A stretch of 64,000 nt of DNA from Nodosilinea sp. FACHB-131 (GCF_014695395.1 NZ_JACJOF010000038.1:124001-188000), one strand, 5' to 3'. Shown: positions 17,969-27,610, counted from the first letter of the stretch. Program-made: numbers and translations. The notes: a model not told the origin generated them from the sequence alone.

Positions 17969-18982
17969 ATGCTCAGAGGGCCTGATGTGATCCGTTCCGC
18001 CACTTTGCCGATGCAAACTCCGTCGCTGTCACACTTCGGAGATAACAACCGCCTCAAACTTTTTTCCGGCTCGGCCAACGTTGACCTGGCACGCGAAGTG
18101 GCTCGCTACCTAGGGCTAGACCTCGGCCCTATGGTGCGTAAGCGCTTTGCCGATGGTGAGGTTTACATCCAAATTCAAGAGTCGATTCGCGGCTGTGATG
18201 TATACCTGATTCAGCCCACCTGCTATCCGGTGAATGACCACCTGATGGAGCTGCTGATTATGATCGACGCCTGTAGGCGGGCTTCGGCGCGGCAGATCAC
18301 CGCTGTTATTCCTTACTATGGCTACGCCCGTGCCGATCGCAAAACAGCCGGGCGTGAGTCAATTACCGCCAAACTCGTCGCTAACCTGATGACCAAGGCC
18401 GGGGCCAGCCGAGTTTTGGCGATCGATCTACACTCCGCCCAAATTCAGGGCTACTTCGATATTCCCTGCGACCATGTTTACGGCACCCCGGTGCTGATTG
18501 ACTATATCTCTAGCAAAAAGCTGGAAGACCTGGTGGTGGTCTCCCCTGATGTGGGCGGGGTAGCCCGCGCCCGCGCCTTTGCCAAAAAGCTCAACGACGC
18601 CCCTCTAGCTATCATCGACAAGCGCCGCCAGGCCCACAATGTGGCAGAAGTGATGAACGTGGTGGGCGACGTGCGGGGCAAAACTGCCGTGCTAGTCGAC
18701 GACATGATCGACACCGCTGGCACGATCTGTGAGGGGGCTCGCCTGCTCAAACAGGAGGGGGCTCGCCAGGTTTACGCCTGCGCCACCCATGCGGTGTTTT
18801 CTCCCCCAGCGGTGGAGCGCCTATCGGCGGGGCTGTTTGAAGAAGTGATTGTCACCAATACGATCCCGATGACGGCTGCGCGGCAGTTTCCCCAGTTGAC
18901 GGTGCTGTCGATGGCAAATCTGCTGGGCGAAGCTATCTGGCGCATTCACGAAGAAAGCTCCGTCAGCAGCATGTTTCGCTAG
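17969..18982 (+). CDS. prs: Ribose-phosphate pyrophosphokinase
   Basis: A 337-residue PRPP synthetase making 5-phosphoribosyl diphosphate from ribose 5-phosphate and ATP for purines, pyrimidines, His, Trp and NAD. Seen: the N-terminal LKLFSGSAN, KRFADGEVYIQI, the YYGYARADRK ATP loop, DLHSAQIQGYF, and the PRPP loop AVLVDDMIDTAGTI. The N-terminus is about 20 residues longer than in E. coli, as usual in cyanobacteria. ATG 17969 is listed, but GTG 17987, with AGGG seven bases before it, is an equally good start. A terminator follows at 19088. Confidence 0.96.
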   Translation: MLRGPDVIRSATLPMQTPSLSHFGDNNRLKLFSGSANVDLAREVARYLGLDLGPMVRKRFADGEVYIQIQESIRGCDVYLIQPTCYPVNDHLMELLIMIDACRRASARQITAVIPYYGYARADRKTAGRESITAKLVANLMTKAGASRVLAIDLHSAQIQGYFDIPCDHVYGTPVLIDYISSKKLEDLVVVSPDVGGVARARAFAKKLNDAPLAIIDKRRQAHNVAEVMNVVGDVRGKTAVLVDDMIDTAGTICEGARLLKQEGARQVYACATHAVFSPPAVERLSAGLFEEVIVTNTIPMTAARQFPQLTVLSMANLLGEAIWRIHEESSVSSMFR

Positions 18983-19087
18983 TGGCTAGACTGGGCGATT
19001 CCGGAACGGATACTTGTTCCGAGTCGGTTCCCGTTGGTAGGATGCCGTAGGTTTACGCTGCGCGAATCGCAGCCATGGTGCTGCATG

Positions 19088-19119
19088 AAAAAGGGGATAC
19101 CTGATGGCATCCCCTTTTT
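19088..19119. terminator. Bidirectional terminator between prs and the DUF3531 gene
   Basis: AAAAAGGGGAT (19088-19098) pairs with ATCCCCTTTTT (19109-19119) around a ten-base loop. It has T-runs on both strands and serves the two convergent genes. Confidence 0.92.
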
Positions 19120-19156
19120 GCGGTTTCTTAGGTGCTGCCAACGTCAATGGGACGGG

Positions 19157-19609
19157 CTAGGCGTCTTCATCAACAAACTCGGGCTGCCCACTGCCTGGAA
19201 TCGGCCAGTCGGAGTTTTCGCCCCCGATGTAGCAGGTCTCGATGACCACATACTCACGGCTGAACTGCTCTAGGGTGTTAATCAAAACGTCGATGGCCAG
19301 GGCATCGCTAGTGCCTAGATCGAGCCAGCAGCGGGCCCAAAGCCCTTCATACTCGACTTCGCCCATGTTGTGCATCACCGAGAGCATGCTGTTGCTCAAC
19401 TGCTCTTCGTTGTAGGGAAGATAGCTGATATCGAGGCCCGTATCCTGCACTTGAAGATTTTCGGCATTAAACCCCCCTAGCTTCCCTAGAAAAAACCACG
19501 ACGAAAAAACTTCGTCGATATACTGCTGCTCCATGGCGGAGGGCACAGTTTCAAATTTGAGCCAGATCCAAAGGTTAAAGAAGTCGCACTCGCGAAATTC
19601 AACCTGCAT
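19157..19609 (-). CDS. DUF3531 family protein
   Basis: About 150 residues; matches DUF3531, found in cyanobacteria and in chloroplast-targeted plant proteins. The conserved start is MQVEFRECDFFNLWIWLKFE, then IDEVFSSWFFLGKLGGFNAENLQ is split by family-conserved aromatics. No membrane helix or signal peptide. The function is unknown. I chose the ATG at 19607-19609, which begins the conserved part. It lies 59 bases downstream of the TPR gene on the same strand and may be co-transcribed with it. Confidence 0.85.
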   Translation of the reverse strand: MQVEFRECDFFNLWIWLKFETVPSAMEQQYIDEVFSSWFFLGKLGGFNAENLQVQDTGLDISYLPYNEEQLSNSMLSVMHNMGEVEYEGLWARCWLDLGTSDALAIDVLINTLEQFSREYVVIETCYIGGENSDWPIPGSGQPEFVDEDA

Positions 19610-19668
19610 AGTTAAGCCCCATACTGCATTACTCAGCATAGGGCTTAACTTACCTGAACTGGTGTGGG

Positions 19669-20604
19669 CTAACGAGCGCTATTGCGCGATCGCTCGACGC
19701 AGACCTCCCCAGCGATGCCCTCAGCTTGGCAGGCCTCAAGAGTAATTTGCTGCACCGTCGAGGCTGGCAGCTGATCCGCGTAGGTCAACGCCGACTTATA
19801 TAGGGGCAGGCTGGCGTCGTATTTCTGCTGAAGAAATAGAATCTGAGCCTTGAGATAGATCAAATCAGGATTGTTGGGAGCAGCCGTCAGCGCTTTATCG
19901 ACCTCGGCCAAGGCTTCGTCATAGCGTCCTAGGTCGCGCATGCCAATGGCAACACCTCGGTGGGACAGATAGGCGGGGCTGCCGTTTTGCAGCCGAGCGA
20001 TCGCCTGGTCGGGGTTAGCAAAGGGCAGATTGACCGCCAGCAGCAAATCCATGAAGCCTTTGAGCAAGCTGAGTTCTGGGTCGTTGGCATCGATGCGCTC
20101 CGCAGCTGCTAGCTCGCTAAAGACCCGCTGTAGCAGTCGCAGGGCCGAGGGAGTACCTCGAGCGATCCCCTGGGTTTGCAGAACATGGGCACCTTCCATG
20201 AAGATGCCCACGGCGGTGTAGAGGTGGCCACGCAGGGGGTCTGTTTCTTTGAGAGCGGTGGCAGTTTGCTGGGTGAGGCGAGCCTGTTCGGCCAGCTTAT
20301 CTAAATCTTTGTTGAGGTAGCCAAGCGCTGCCTCAACCGCGTAGTTCATGGGCTCATCGGGCTCAGCCGCGATCGCCTGCCCAACCAGCGACTGGGCTGC
20401 GGTGTAGTTGCCTTCATAGAAGAGCGCGTTAAAAACGGCCTCAGTCTTGTCGCCAATCTCGTGGGGATCGTCGGGGCGAAACGGATCCCCAGCATGGGCC
20501 GACAGAGGAGCAAGCGCTAAAAAGGCTGTGGTGAGAGCACCAGCAGATAGGGCTTTTAGACGCGGACTCAATCGAGGTGGAGCCAGGCGAACGTGAAAAA
20601 CCAT
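19669..20604 (-). CDS. Exported TPR-repeat protein
   Basis: A 311-residue protein with a Sec signal peptide (hydrophobic stretch LSAGALTTAFLALAPLSAHA, cleavage after AHA near residue 38). The mature part is all-helical, with tetratricopeptide-like repeats, clearest at about 230-290 (DEALAEVDKALTAAPNNPDL and the following repeat). It resembles Sll0314-type cyanobacterial proteins located in the periplasm or lumen. It probably acts as a protein-binding scaffold; partners are unknown. I chose the ATG at 20602-20604. The 300 bases upstream (20605-20904) show no gene and separate it from the divergent ABC gene. Confidence 0.78.
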   Translation of the reverse strand: MVFHVRLAPPRLSPRLKALSAGALTTAFLALAPLSAHAGDPFRPDDPHEIGDKTEAVFNALFYEGNYTAAQSLVGQAIAAEPDEPMNYAVEAALGYLNKDLDKLAEQARLTQQTATALKETDPLRGHLYTAVGIFMEGAHVLQTQGIARGTPSALRLLQRVFSELAAAERIDANDPELSLLKGFMDLLLAVNLPFANPDQAIARLQNGSPAYLSHRGVAIGMRDLGRYDEALAEVDKALTAAPNNPDLIYLKAQILFLQQKYDASLPLYKSALTYADQLPASTVQQITLEACQAEGIAGEVCVERSRNSAR

Positions 20605-20904
20605 AAATAAATTACCCCTTACGACCTGAACATCAAAACGGAACCGTATGACTTGGAGGGAGAGATGCCTGCTCAATCAGCCATCGTGATACCTGATGGC
20701 CCAATTGTGGCGAATTACCTAGGAGATTGCAGCGGTAATGTTACAGAAGCTACACTGGCCTAGCTCTCGTCAAATCGGCTCTGGCCTCTACCAATGGCAA
20801 CCTAGTAGGGCACACTGGAAAAGGTATCGGCTATAGGCCATGGTAGCTGTACCGGTTTTCGCAAACTCTAGTTGTGTTGTTTACTGTTTTACTGTGCGGG
20901 TGGA

Positions 20905-21561
20905 ATGCTCTATCTTCGCCAACTGACCTATCACCCCCCGGCCAGCCCTAGGGCCATTTTGCAGGATATTTCCCTCGAGCTAGCACCCCAGCAGCTAGGG
21001 TTGATCTACGGACCGAGCGGGTCGGGCAAGAGTACGCTGCTAGAGCTGATGGCAGGGTTTGCTCAACCCACCCAGGGCACGATTCAGTGGCGGCAGCAAG
21101 ACCTCGACCCTGAGTCGCTGCGGCAGCTGGCGGGGCTGGTGTTTCAATTTCCTGAACGCCACTTCTGCGGGCACAGCCTGCTGGAAGAACTGCGTCTGGG
21201 CCATCCAGAAATGGCCCGTGACCAGATTGAGCAAGCGTTGCGGGCGGTGGGACTAGAGCAGCTCTCCCTCAAGGCGGCGCCCCACGCCCTCAGCGGCGGG
21301 CAGCAGCGGCGATTGGCTCTAGCGGTACAGCTGATTCGCAAGCCCTACCTACTGCTGCTGGATGAACCCACCGCTGGATTAGACTGGTCGATGCGTCAGC
21401 AGATCATTGCGCTGCTCAAGCAGCTCAAGCAGAATTGGACGCTGCTGGTGGTGTCTCACGATGCCGATGAGCTGGCCCAGCTGGCCGATCGCTGCTGGCA
21501 TCTCGATCACGGCCGTCTGGCTCCGGTGCCGACAACAACCCTTTCGACCACCGCCGGATAG
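20905..21561 (+). CDS. ABC transporter ATP-binding protein
   Basis: A 218-residue stand-alone ATPase. Walker A GPSGSGKS at 36-43, Q-loop in VFQFPERHFCG, signature LSGGQ at 129-133, Walker B LLLLDEP at about 149-155 and the H-loop His in VVSHDADE. The Q-loop FPE resembles the EcfA/CbiO group of energy-coupling factor ATPases. No permease gene is near, so the membrane partner must be elsewhere. ATG 20905 starts the conserved part. rsmG follows 15 bases later, so the two are likely co-transcribed. Confidence 0.87.
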   Translation: MLYLRQLTYHPPASPRAILQDISLELAPQQLGLIYGPSGSGKSTLLELMAGFAQPTQGTIQWRQQDLDPESLRQLAGLVFQFPERHFCGHSLLEELRLGHPEMARDQIEQALRAVGLEQLSLKAAPHALSGGQQRRLALAVQLIRKPYLLLLDEPTAGLDWSMRQQIIALLKQLKQNWTLLVVSHDADELAQLADRCWHLDHGRLAPVPTTTLSTTAG

Positions 21562-21576
21562 GCACTTTAGGATTTT

Positions 21577-22311
21577 ATGGACATGCTACCTTCCTACGGC
21601 GATCGCTGGCAGAGCACTTTGCACTGGCAGCCCAGCGATCGCCAGCAGCAGAGCTTTCAGCTGCTCTACGACGCCATTCTGGCGGCCAATCAGCAGGTCA
21701 ATCTAACCCGTATCACCACCCCTGAGGATTTCTGGGAAAAGCACCTGTGGGATTCGCTTCAGGGGGTGACCCCGTGGCTGAGCGAGGGAGCCAGTGCCGA
21801 CGCGCTCAAGGTGGTTGATGTTGGCACCGGCGGCGGCTTTCCCGGTCTGCCGGTGGCGCTGGTGTTTCCTCATTGGGCGATCGCCCTGCTCGATGCCACC
21901 CGCAAAAAGCTCGCTGCCCTAGAAACCGCCTGTGAGGGTCTGGGGATTGCCAACGTCAGCTTTTTGCCCCAGCGAGCTGAGCAGGTGGCCCACCAGCCCA
22001 CTCACCGCGAAGCCTATGACCTGGCTCTGCTGCGGGCCGTCGGCCCCGTCAACACCTGTGCCGAGTATGCTCTGCCCCTGCTGAATCTGGGAGGCCAAGT
22101 CATCCTCTACCGAGGCCAGTGGTCGGCAGAGGAGGAAGCTGGCCTGACGGCCATCCTGCCGCGTCTGGGCGGCAAGCTGCTAGAAGTGCGATCGCAGACC
22201 ACACCCGTTACCCAAGGTGTTCGCCACAACGTCATCCTCACCAAGGTAGAGCGCACGCCAGACAAGTTTCCACGTTTGCCGGGGATCCCGTCGAAGACGC
22301 CGCTGGTGTAG
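21577..22311 (+). CDS. rsmG: 16S rRNA (guanine-527-N7) methyltransferase RsmG
   Basis: A 244-residue SAM-dependent methyltransferase. The family features are VNLTRIT near residue 41, HLWDSL and the SAM loop DVGTGGGFPGLP at about 81-92, then LLRAVGPVN. It methylates N7 of G527 in 16S rRNA; loss gives low-level streptomycin resistance in many bacteria. It is slightly longer than E. coli RsmG at the C-terminus. A dispersed repeat element starts immediately after its stop codon. Confidence 0.95.
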   Translation: MDMLPSYGDRWQSTLHWQPSDRQQQSFQLLYDAILAANQQVNLTRITTPEDFWEKHLWDSLQGVTPWLSEGASADALKVVDVGTGGGFPGLPVALVFPHWAIALLDATRKKLAALETACEGLGIANVSFLPQRAEQVAHQPTHREAYDLALLRAVGPVNTCAEYALPLLNLGGQVILYRGQWSAEEEAGLTAILPRLGGKLLEVRSQTTPVTQGVRHNVILTKVERTPDKFPRLPGIPSKTPLV

Positions 22312-22430
22312 GGAAAGTAAGGAGATTGGGGATCCGCCGAAAGCGTGACTGAGCGGATGAGAAAGGTGAAAAAGTCAAAATTCAAAGTGCAAAATTTTGA
22401 ATTCTCAACTTTGAATTTTGAATTCATCGA
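22312..22430 (+). repeat. Dispersed palindromic repeat, copy A
   Basis: About 115 bases matching, in inverse orientation, the element at 33440-33553. The shared left part includes GGAGATTGGGGATCCGCCG, then AGCGTGA, TGAGCGG and AAGGTGAAAAA; the right part is an AT-rich hairpin of TTCAAAATT-like words. Here the hairpin arms are AAAATTCAAAGT (22377-22388) and ACTTTGAATTTT (22408-22419). It fills the gap between the convergent rsmG and hisIE genes and may act as a bidirectional terminator. Confidence 0.85.
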
Positions 22431-22435
22431 TCCCC

Positions 22436-23086
22436 TCACCGCCGCCGCTGCTGAAGCTTGCGGTACACGTCCTTAATATCAACCCCGTGGTGGGCTAGAG
22501 CAACTAGGGTGTGATACATCAGGTCGGCGGCTTCCCCGGCGATCGCGTCGGCGTCATCATCCTTGCAGGCCATCACTACCTCAGCGGCTTCTTCGCCAAT
22601 TTTTTTGAGAATTTTGTTGTCGCCCCCAGCTAACAGCTTGCAGGTGTAGGAGTCGGGGTTGGGGTGGTCGCGGCGATCGCAGATCACCCCAAACACCTGA
22701 GATAGCGTATCGGCGGGGGGCGCGACCTTGTGGTCATCTACCTGGTGAAAGCAGCTGCGCTCGCCGGTGTGGCAGGCAATGTCGCCTAGCTGTTCTACGG
22801 TGACCAGCAGGGCATCGCTGTCGCAGTCGTAGCGAATGGCCTGCACCTTTTGCACATGGCCCGAGGTCGCTCCCTTGTGCCAAAACTCTTGACGCGATCG
22901 GCTCCAAAACCAGGTTTCGCCGCTATCTAGAGTGCGCTGGAGCGATTCGACATTCATCCAGGCCATCATCAACACGGTGCCGTCAAGATGGTCTTGCACA
23001 ATGGCAGGCACTAGCCCCTGGTCGTTGTAGCGAATGCGATCGACGGGCACAGCGGCGGCAAAGGGCGAAGACGGAGAAGTGACCAT
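22436..23086 (-). CDS. hisIE: Bifunctional phosphoribosyl-AMP cyclohydrolase / phosphoribosyl-ATP pyrophosphatase
   Basis: A 216-residue fusion catalysing steps 2 and 3 of histidine synthesis. The HisI domain (about residues 10-115) has DCDSDALLV and TGERSCFH, with metal-binding Asp and Cys; the HisE domain (about 125-210) has the [13 protein letters not shown] and EAADLMYH helices that bind Mg. Order and length are normal for the fusion. I chose the ATG at 23084-23086; another start six codons upstream is possible. Monocistronic, converging with rsmG across the repeat. Confidence 0.96.
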   Translation of the reverse strand: MVTSPSSPFAAAVPVDRIRYNDQGLVPAIVQDHLDGTVLMMAWMNVESLQRTLDSGETWFWSRSRQEFWHKGATSGHVQKVQAIRYDCDSDALLVTVEQLGDIACHTGERSCFHQVDDHKVAPPADTLSQVFGVICDRRDHPNPDSYTCKLLAGGDNKILKKIGEEAAEVVMACKDDDADAIAGEAADLMYHTLVALAHHGVDIKDVYRKLQQRRR

Positions 23087-23261
23087 AGCAAAGGGGTAAA
23101 ACATCCTTACCCACTCTAGTATTTCTTCGCCTTGGCCCTGCTCCTATGCTCTAGAAATCGCTGGCCGCTGCGGCTTGCTCCATGACCTGCTCTCATAAAC
23201 GCCCAACCTGATACAAAACGAGGATTAGGCCAATTTGCTGCCAACTTTTCTGCCAACAAAA

Positions 23262-23279
23262 GTTAACATAGTAGTTAAC
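23262..23279 (+). promoter_or_regulatory. Tandem GTTAAC repeats
   Basis: GTTAAC at 23262-23267 and 23274-23279, each itself a palindrome and spaced 12 bases, within GTTAACAT-AGTA-GTTAACAA. TGCCAAC also occurs twice just upstream. The layout resembles the direct-repeat sites of OmpR-type regulators, but it fits neither HLR1 nor the Pho box exactly. About 105 bases before the gene at 23384. Confidence 0.3.
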
Positions 23280-23383
23280 AAACCTTCAGCTAAGTCTAGT
23301 CTGGCCATCTGCCCTGCTTAGGGGCGCTTTGCCTGCGGGCTTGGTTCATTCGACCCTACTATTTACAGACGCAGGAGAGCTTC

Positions 23384-23806
23384 ATGACTGGATTTATTCG
23401 CGGGTTGTTTGGCGGCAAAGCTAAGAATCCCGGCGAGTCAGACCGTCCCGTGCGGCGGCAGCCCGCCCCCCAGCAACCCACCATCAAACAGGTCGGGGGG
23501 GCTTATTTTCTCAATGAGGACGACGCTAAGAGCTACGGCAACATTGAGTACATGCGCTCATCTAAGACCGTGCGACGCACCTTTGCCAAAAAGCGCGGCG
23601 AAACCGTAGAAAAAGAAAGCGTTCGGCAGATTTCTGCCCTAGAGGCTAAACGTTTGCAAGAGCAGCAAGGCCTATCTGTGGAAAAGATTGCCCCGTCTGA
23701 AATCTCTATTCAACCTGCTGTCAAGAAGGATGCTAGCTCCGAGCGTCGCAAGGTCGATACCAGCCTCGACATGTTCCGCAAAATGGCTAAGGACATGAAG
23801 AAGTAG
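23384..23806 (+). CDS. Small basic conserved cyanobacterial protein
   Basis: A 140-residue, strongly basic, probably soluble protein. It starts MTGFIRGLFGGKAKNP, then a Pro/Gln-rich linker, then AYFLNEDDAKSYGNIEYMRS and a basic stretch TVRRTFAKKRGETVE; the end DTSLDMFRKMAKDMKK is an amphipathic helix. I have seen similar proteins in cyanobacterial genomes but know no function. AGGAG at 23373-23377 with a six-base spacer supports the start. A terminator follows at 23860. Confidence 0.75.
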   Translation: MTGFIRGLFGGKAKNPGESDRPVRRQPAPQQPTIKQVGGAYFLNEDDAKSYGNIEYMRSSKTVRRTFAKKRGETVEKESVRQISALEAKRLQEQQGLSVEKIAPSEISIQPAVKKDASSERRKVDTSLDMFRKMAKDMKK

Positions 23807-23859
23807 TCAGTAGTTCTCAGGTTGTGCCTGGGGCTAAAGTCTTACCAGTGAATCAACGA

Positions 23860-23886
23860 GGACGCAGCTAGGCCGCGTCCTTTTTT
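23860..23886 (+). terminator. Rho-independent terminator
   Basis: GGACGC (23860-23865), nine-base loop, GCGTCC (23875-23880), then six T. Ends the gene at 23384-23806. Confidence 0.9.
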
Positions 23887-24016
23887 ATGGGCGCAGCGGC
23901 GAAGCGATTTTTCTACCAGAGATGAATTAGCCAGATAGCGCAAGAGTTAACAACCTGCCCCCATTTTTCGTTACCTTTGGTAAAGATTCGTTTACTCCCC
24001 GCCTTTGGAGCCGCCC

Positions 24017-25726
24017 ATGCTGCGTTTAGAGCACATCAGCAAGATTTACCCCACCGGGGAGGTTCTCAAGGACGTGAACTGGGAGGTGAAGCCGGGCGAT
24101 CGCATCGGTCTCGTCGGTGTCAACGGTGCCGGCAAATCGACCCAGCTCAAAATCATCACCGGCAAGATTGAGCCCACCACGGGCACCATCATTCGCCCCG
24201 CCGATCTCAAGATCGCCTACCTCTCCCAGGAGTTTGAGGTTGACCCCAGCCACACGGTGCGCGACGAATTTTGGACCGTCTTTAAAGAGGCCAACGAGGT
24301 GCAGTCAAAGCTGCACCACATCCCCACGCTGATGGAAACGGCCGACCCCGACGAACTCGATCGCCTAATCCACGAGCTAGACAAGCTCCAGCGACGATTT
24401 GATGCTCTGGGTGGCTACGGGCTAGAGTCGCAGATTGAGAAAATTTTGCCCGAGATGGGCTTTGAGGCCAGCGACGGCGATCGCTACGTCAGCGAGTTTA
24501 GCGGCGGCTGGCAAATGCGCATGGGCCTGGGCAAAATCTTGCTGCAAGCTCCCGACGTGCTGCTGCTCGACGAGCCTACTAACCACCTCGACCTCGACAC
24601 TATTGAGTGGCTAGAGGGCTACCTCAAAAAGCTCACCACCCCCATGGTGATCGTCTCCCACGACCGAGAATTTCTCGATCGCCTCTGCACCCAGATTGTT
24701 GAAACTGAGCGCGGTGTCTCCACCACCTACCTGGGTAACTACACCGCCTACCTCACCCAAAAAGAAGAAAGCCTGGCTGCTCAGCTCAGCACCTTTGAGC
24801 GCCAGCAAAAAGAAATTGCTAAGCAGCAGGCCTTTGTCGATCGCTTTCGGGCCAGCGCCACCCGCAGCACCCAGGCCAAAAGCCGTGAAAAGCAGCTGGA
24901 GAAAGTTGAGCGCATTGAGGCTCCCACCGGCAGTGTGCGCACCCTGCACTTTCGCTTTCCCCCTGCCCCCCGTAGCGGGCGCGAGGTGGTCACTATTAGC
25001 GATCTCACCCACAGCTACGACGAGAAGATTTTATTTCTTGGCACAGACCTGCTGATCGAGCGGGGCGATCGCATCGCTTTTCTCGGTCACAACGGCTCGG
25101 GTAAATCAACCCTGCTGCGCATGATTGCTGGGCTAGAAACCCCCACCGATGGTCAGGTCGAAGTGGGCAACCACAACGTGATCCCCAGCTATTTTGAGCA
25201 GAACCAGGCCGAGGCTCTCGACCTGGAGAAAACCGTCATCGCCACCATCCACGACGAAGTGCCCGATTGGACCAACGAAGAGGTGCGCACCCTGCTGGGA
25301 CGCTTTCTGTTCACGGGCGACATGGCCTTTAAGCAGGTCAAAGCCCTCAGCGGTGGTGAAAAGGCCCGTCTGGCCCTAGCCAAAATGCTGCTGCGCCCTG
25401 CCAACCTGATGATGCTCGACGAGCCCACCAACCACTTAGACATTCCTGCCAAAGAGATGCTGGAAGAGGCCCTGCAGCACTACGACGGTACGGTGCTGCT
25501 GGTCTCCCACGATCGCTACTTCATCTCCCGCGTAGCCACCAAAATCGTCGAAATTCGCGATGGCGAGCTGCGGTTGTACCGGGGAGATTATCACTACTAT
25601 CTCGATAAAGTGGCTGAAGAGGCCGAGGCCAAGAAACGAGCCGCCCTTGAGGCTGAGAAGAAAGCCAAGGCTGATGCCAAGCGTCAGCAACAGCAGGCCA
25701 AGCGCAAGGCAGGCGCTACAAAATAA
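24017..25726 (+). CDS. ABC-F family ATPase
   Basis: A 569-residue soluble protein with two ABC domains and no membrane part. The first Walker A is GVNGAGKST near residue 38 and the second GHNGSGKST; signatures are FSGGW and LSGGEK, and both Walker B have LLLDEPTNHLD or LMMLDEPTNHLD. The helical linker between the domains (about 245-305) is the P-site tRNA-interacting motif region of ABC-F factors, and a basic coiled-coil tail ends the protein, as in Uup. It likely acts on the ribosome to relieve stalling. GGAG at 24007-24010 supports ATG 24017. Confidence 0.93.
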   Translation: MLRLEHISKIYPTGEVLKDVNWEVKPGDRIGLVGVNGAGKSTQLKIITGKIEPTTGTIIRPADLKIAYLSQEFEVDPSHTVRDEFWTVFKEANEVQSKLHHIPTLMETADPDELDRLIHELDKLQRRFDALGGYGLESQIEKILPEMGFEASDGDRYVSEFSGGWQMRMGLGKILLQAPDVLLLDEPTNHLDLDTIEWLEGYLKKLTTPMVIVSHDREFLDRLCTQIVETERGVSTTYLGNYTAYLTQKEESLAAQLSTFERQQKEIAKQQAFVDRFRASATRSTQAKSREKQLEKVERIEAPTGSVRTLHFRFPPAPRSGREVVTISDLTHSYDEKILFLGTDLLIERGDRIAFLGHNGSGKSTLLRMIAGLETPTDGQVEVGNHNVIPSYFEQNQAEALDLEKTVIATIHDEVPDWTNEEVRTLLGRFLFTGDMAFKQVKALSGGEKARLALAKMLLRPANLMMLDEPTNHLDIPAKEMLEEALQHYDGTVLLVSHDRYFISRVATKIVEIRDGELRLYRGDYHYYLDKVAEEAEAKKRAALEAEKKAKADAKRQQQQAKRKAGATK

Positions 25727-25744
25727 CGCAGATGTAGAGTAATA

Positions 25745-25774
25745 TGCAATTTATAAAAAAGTTCTTAAATTGCA
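25745..25774. repeat. Inverted repeat after the ABC-F gene
   Basis: TGCAATTT (25745-25752) and AAATTGCA (25767-25774) with a 14-base AT-rich loop, 18 bases after the ABC-F stop. No T-run follows, so it is a weak terminator at best. The rest of 25775-26011 shows no gene. Confidence 0.4.
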
Positions 25775-26011
25775 CTTTAGCCTGGCCGTATGCCTATAGA
25801 ACGTGACTAGGCTGGGTCTAGAGTACAGTTGCTAGCTTTTTGTGTTGTGAGCATGTCCTTGCAGCACTAAGCGAACGTATCTGCCCAGCGTGATCGCCAG
25901 TAAGTGAATCTTTAAAGGGCTATTCCAGCACCGTCCCAGCTCAGATTGGGGCTAAATTTCTGGATAGTGCGATTGCTGAGACGTTAGTCCAACTCCGAAG
26001 GATTCTTACCT

Positions 26012-27610
26012 ATGAGTCAAGCGTCAATCCCGCCGATGGTTTTAATCATTCTCGACGGCTGGGGATATCGGGAAAATACCGACGGTAACGCTGTCGCTGC
26101 CGCAAAGACTCCGGTGATGGACAGCCTGTGGGCCGCTTACCCCCACACTTTGATTCGGACCTCAGGCAAGGATGTGGGGCTGCCCGACGGCCAGATGGGT
26201 AACTCTGAAGTGGGTCACCTCAACATCGGTGCGGGGCGCATTGTGCCTCAAGAATTGGTGCGTATTTCTGATGCTGTAGAAGACGGCACCTTGCAGGAAA
26301 ATGAGGCCTTGCTAGAGGTGTGTCAGGCGGTGCGCTACCGTAACAGCAAGCTGCACCTGGTGGGGCTGTGCTCTGAGGGGGGGGTTCACTCTCACCTCTC
26401 CCATCTATTTGGTCTGCTAGAGATGGCCAAAGCTCAAGACATTGACGAGGTTTGCATTCACGTCATTACCGACGGTCGTGACACCAAACCCACCGAAGGC
26501 CAGGTGGCGGTACAAAAAATTCAGGACTACGTTGATCGGTTGGGCCTTGGTCGCCTGGTGACCCTCAGCGGTCGCTACTACGCTATGGATCGCGATAACC
26601 GCTGGGATCGCGTCGAGAAGGCCTACCGGGTAATGACTGATCCCGGCGAGGGCAGCGGCAAAACCGCCATGGAAGCGCTGCTAGAATCCTACGAACAAGA
26701 GATCAACGATGAATTTGTCGAGCCAGTGCGGCTGGCCCCCGGTGCGATCGCCCCAGAGGACGGCGTGATCTTCTTTAACTTCCGCCCCGATCGCGCCCGG
26801 CAGCTGACCCAGGCTCTAGTCGATCCCAACTTCAAAGGCTTTGAGCGGGAGTTAATCGCTCCACCCAACTTCGTCACCATGACCCAGTACGACCCGGAGA
26901 TGCCGGTGAAGGTGGCCTTTCAACCTCAAAACTTGAGCAATATTTTGGGCGAAGTAGTGGCCAACAACGGGCTCAAGCAGTTTCGCACTGCTGAAACCGA
27001 AAAGTACGCCCACGTCACCTACTTCTTCAACGGTGGCTTAGAAGAACCCTTAAAGGGCGAAGACCGGGAGCTGGTATCTAGCCCGATGGTCGCGACCTAC
27101 GATAAGGCTCCGGCTATGTCGGCGGCGGCGGTGACCAACACCGCCCTAGCTGCTATTAAAAAAGGAATTTATTCTCTGGTGGTGATCAACTACGCCAACC
27201 CCGATATGGTAGGTCACACCGGCAAAATGGAGTCTACAATCACGGCTCTCCAAGCCGTTGACCATGAGCTAGGCCGCTTAATCGACGGGATTGGCAAGGC
27301 TGGCGGCACCGCCATTATCATTGCTGACCACGGCAACGCTGAGCTGATGTGGGACGAAAACCACAAGCCCTGGACAGCCCACACCACCAACCCGGTGCCC
27401 TTTATTCTGGTCGAAGGCGAGAAGCTCAAGGTGCCTGCCTATGGTGGTGACGTTAACCTGCGCGAAGACGGGCGACTGTCTGATATTGCCCCTACTATTC
27501 TGCAAATTCTGGGTCTGCCCCAGCCCCAGGAAATGACCGGGCGCTCAATGTTTCTCCCTGCCGATGTGGAAATTCGCAACAACCGTACCCCGGTCAAACT
27601 CTCCCGCTAG
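26012..27610 (+). CDS. gpmI: 2,3-bisphosphoglycerate-independent phosphoglycerate mutase
   Basis: A 532-residue di-metal phosphatase-superfamily enzyme that interconverts 3- and 2-phosphoglycerate; it is the cyanobacterial route from Calvin-cycle product toward pyruvate. The catalytic Ser is S65 in GQMGNSEVGHLNIGAGR. Metal and substrate motifs include LDGWG, SEGGVHSH, ITDGRDT, FNFRPDRARQ, YANPDMVGHTG, ADHGNAE and WTAHTTNPVP. In cyanobacteria this enzyme is inhibited by the small protein PirC, whose gene is not seen here. AAGGA lies before the ATG. Confidence 0.98.
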   Translation: MSQASIPPMVLIILDGWGYRENTDGNAVAAAKTPVMDSLWAAYPHTLIRTSGKDVGLPDGQMGNSEVGHLNIGAGRIVPQELVRISDAVEDGTLQENEALLEVCQAVRYRNSKLHLVGLCSEGGVHSHLSHLFGLLEMAKAQDIDEVCIHVITDGRDTKPTEGQVAVQKIQDYVDRLGLGRLVTLSGRYYAMDRDNRWDRVEKAYRVMTDPGEGSGKTAMEALLESYEQEINDEFVEPVRLAPGAIAPEDGVIFFNFRPDRARQLTQALVDPNFKGFERELIAPPNFVTMTQYDPEMPVKVAFQPQNLSNILGEVVANNGLKQFRTAETEKYAHVTYFFNGGLEEPLKGEDRELVSSPMVATYDKAPAMSAAAVTNTALAAIKKGIYSLVVINYANPDMVGHTGKMESTITALQAVDHELGRLIDGIGKAGGTAIIIADHGNAELMWDENHKPWTAHTTNPVPFILVEGEKLKVPAYGGDVNLREDGRLSDIAPTILQILGLPQPQEMTGRSMFLPADVEIRNNRTPVKLSR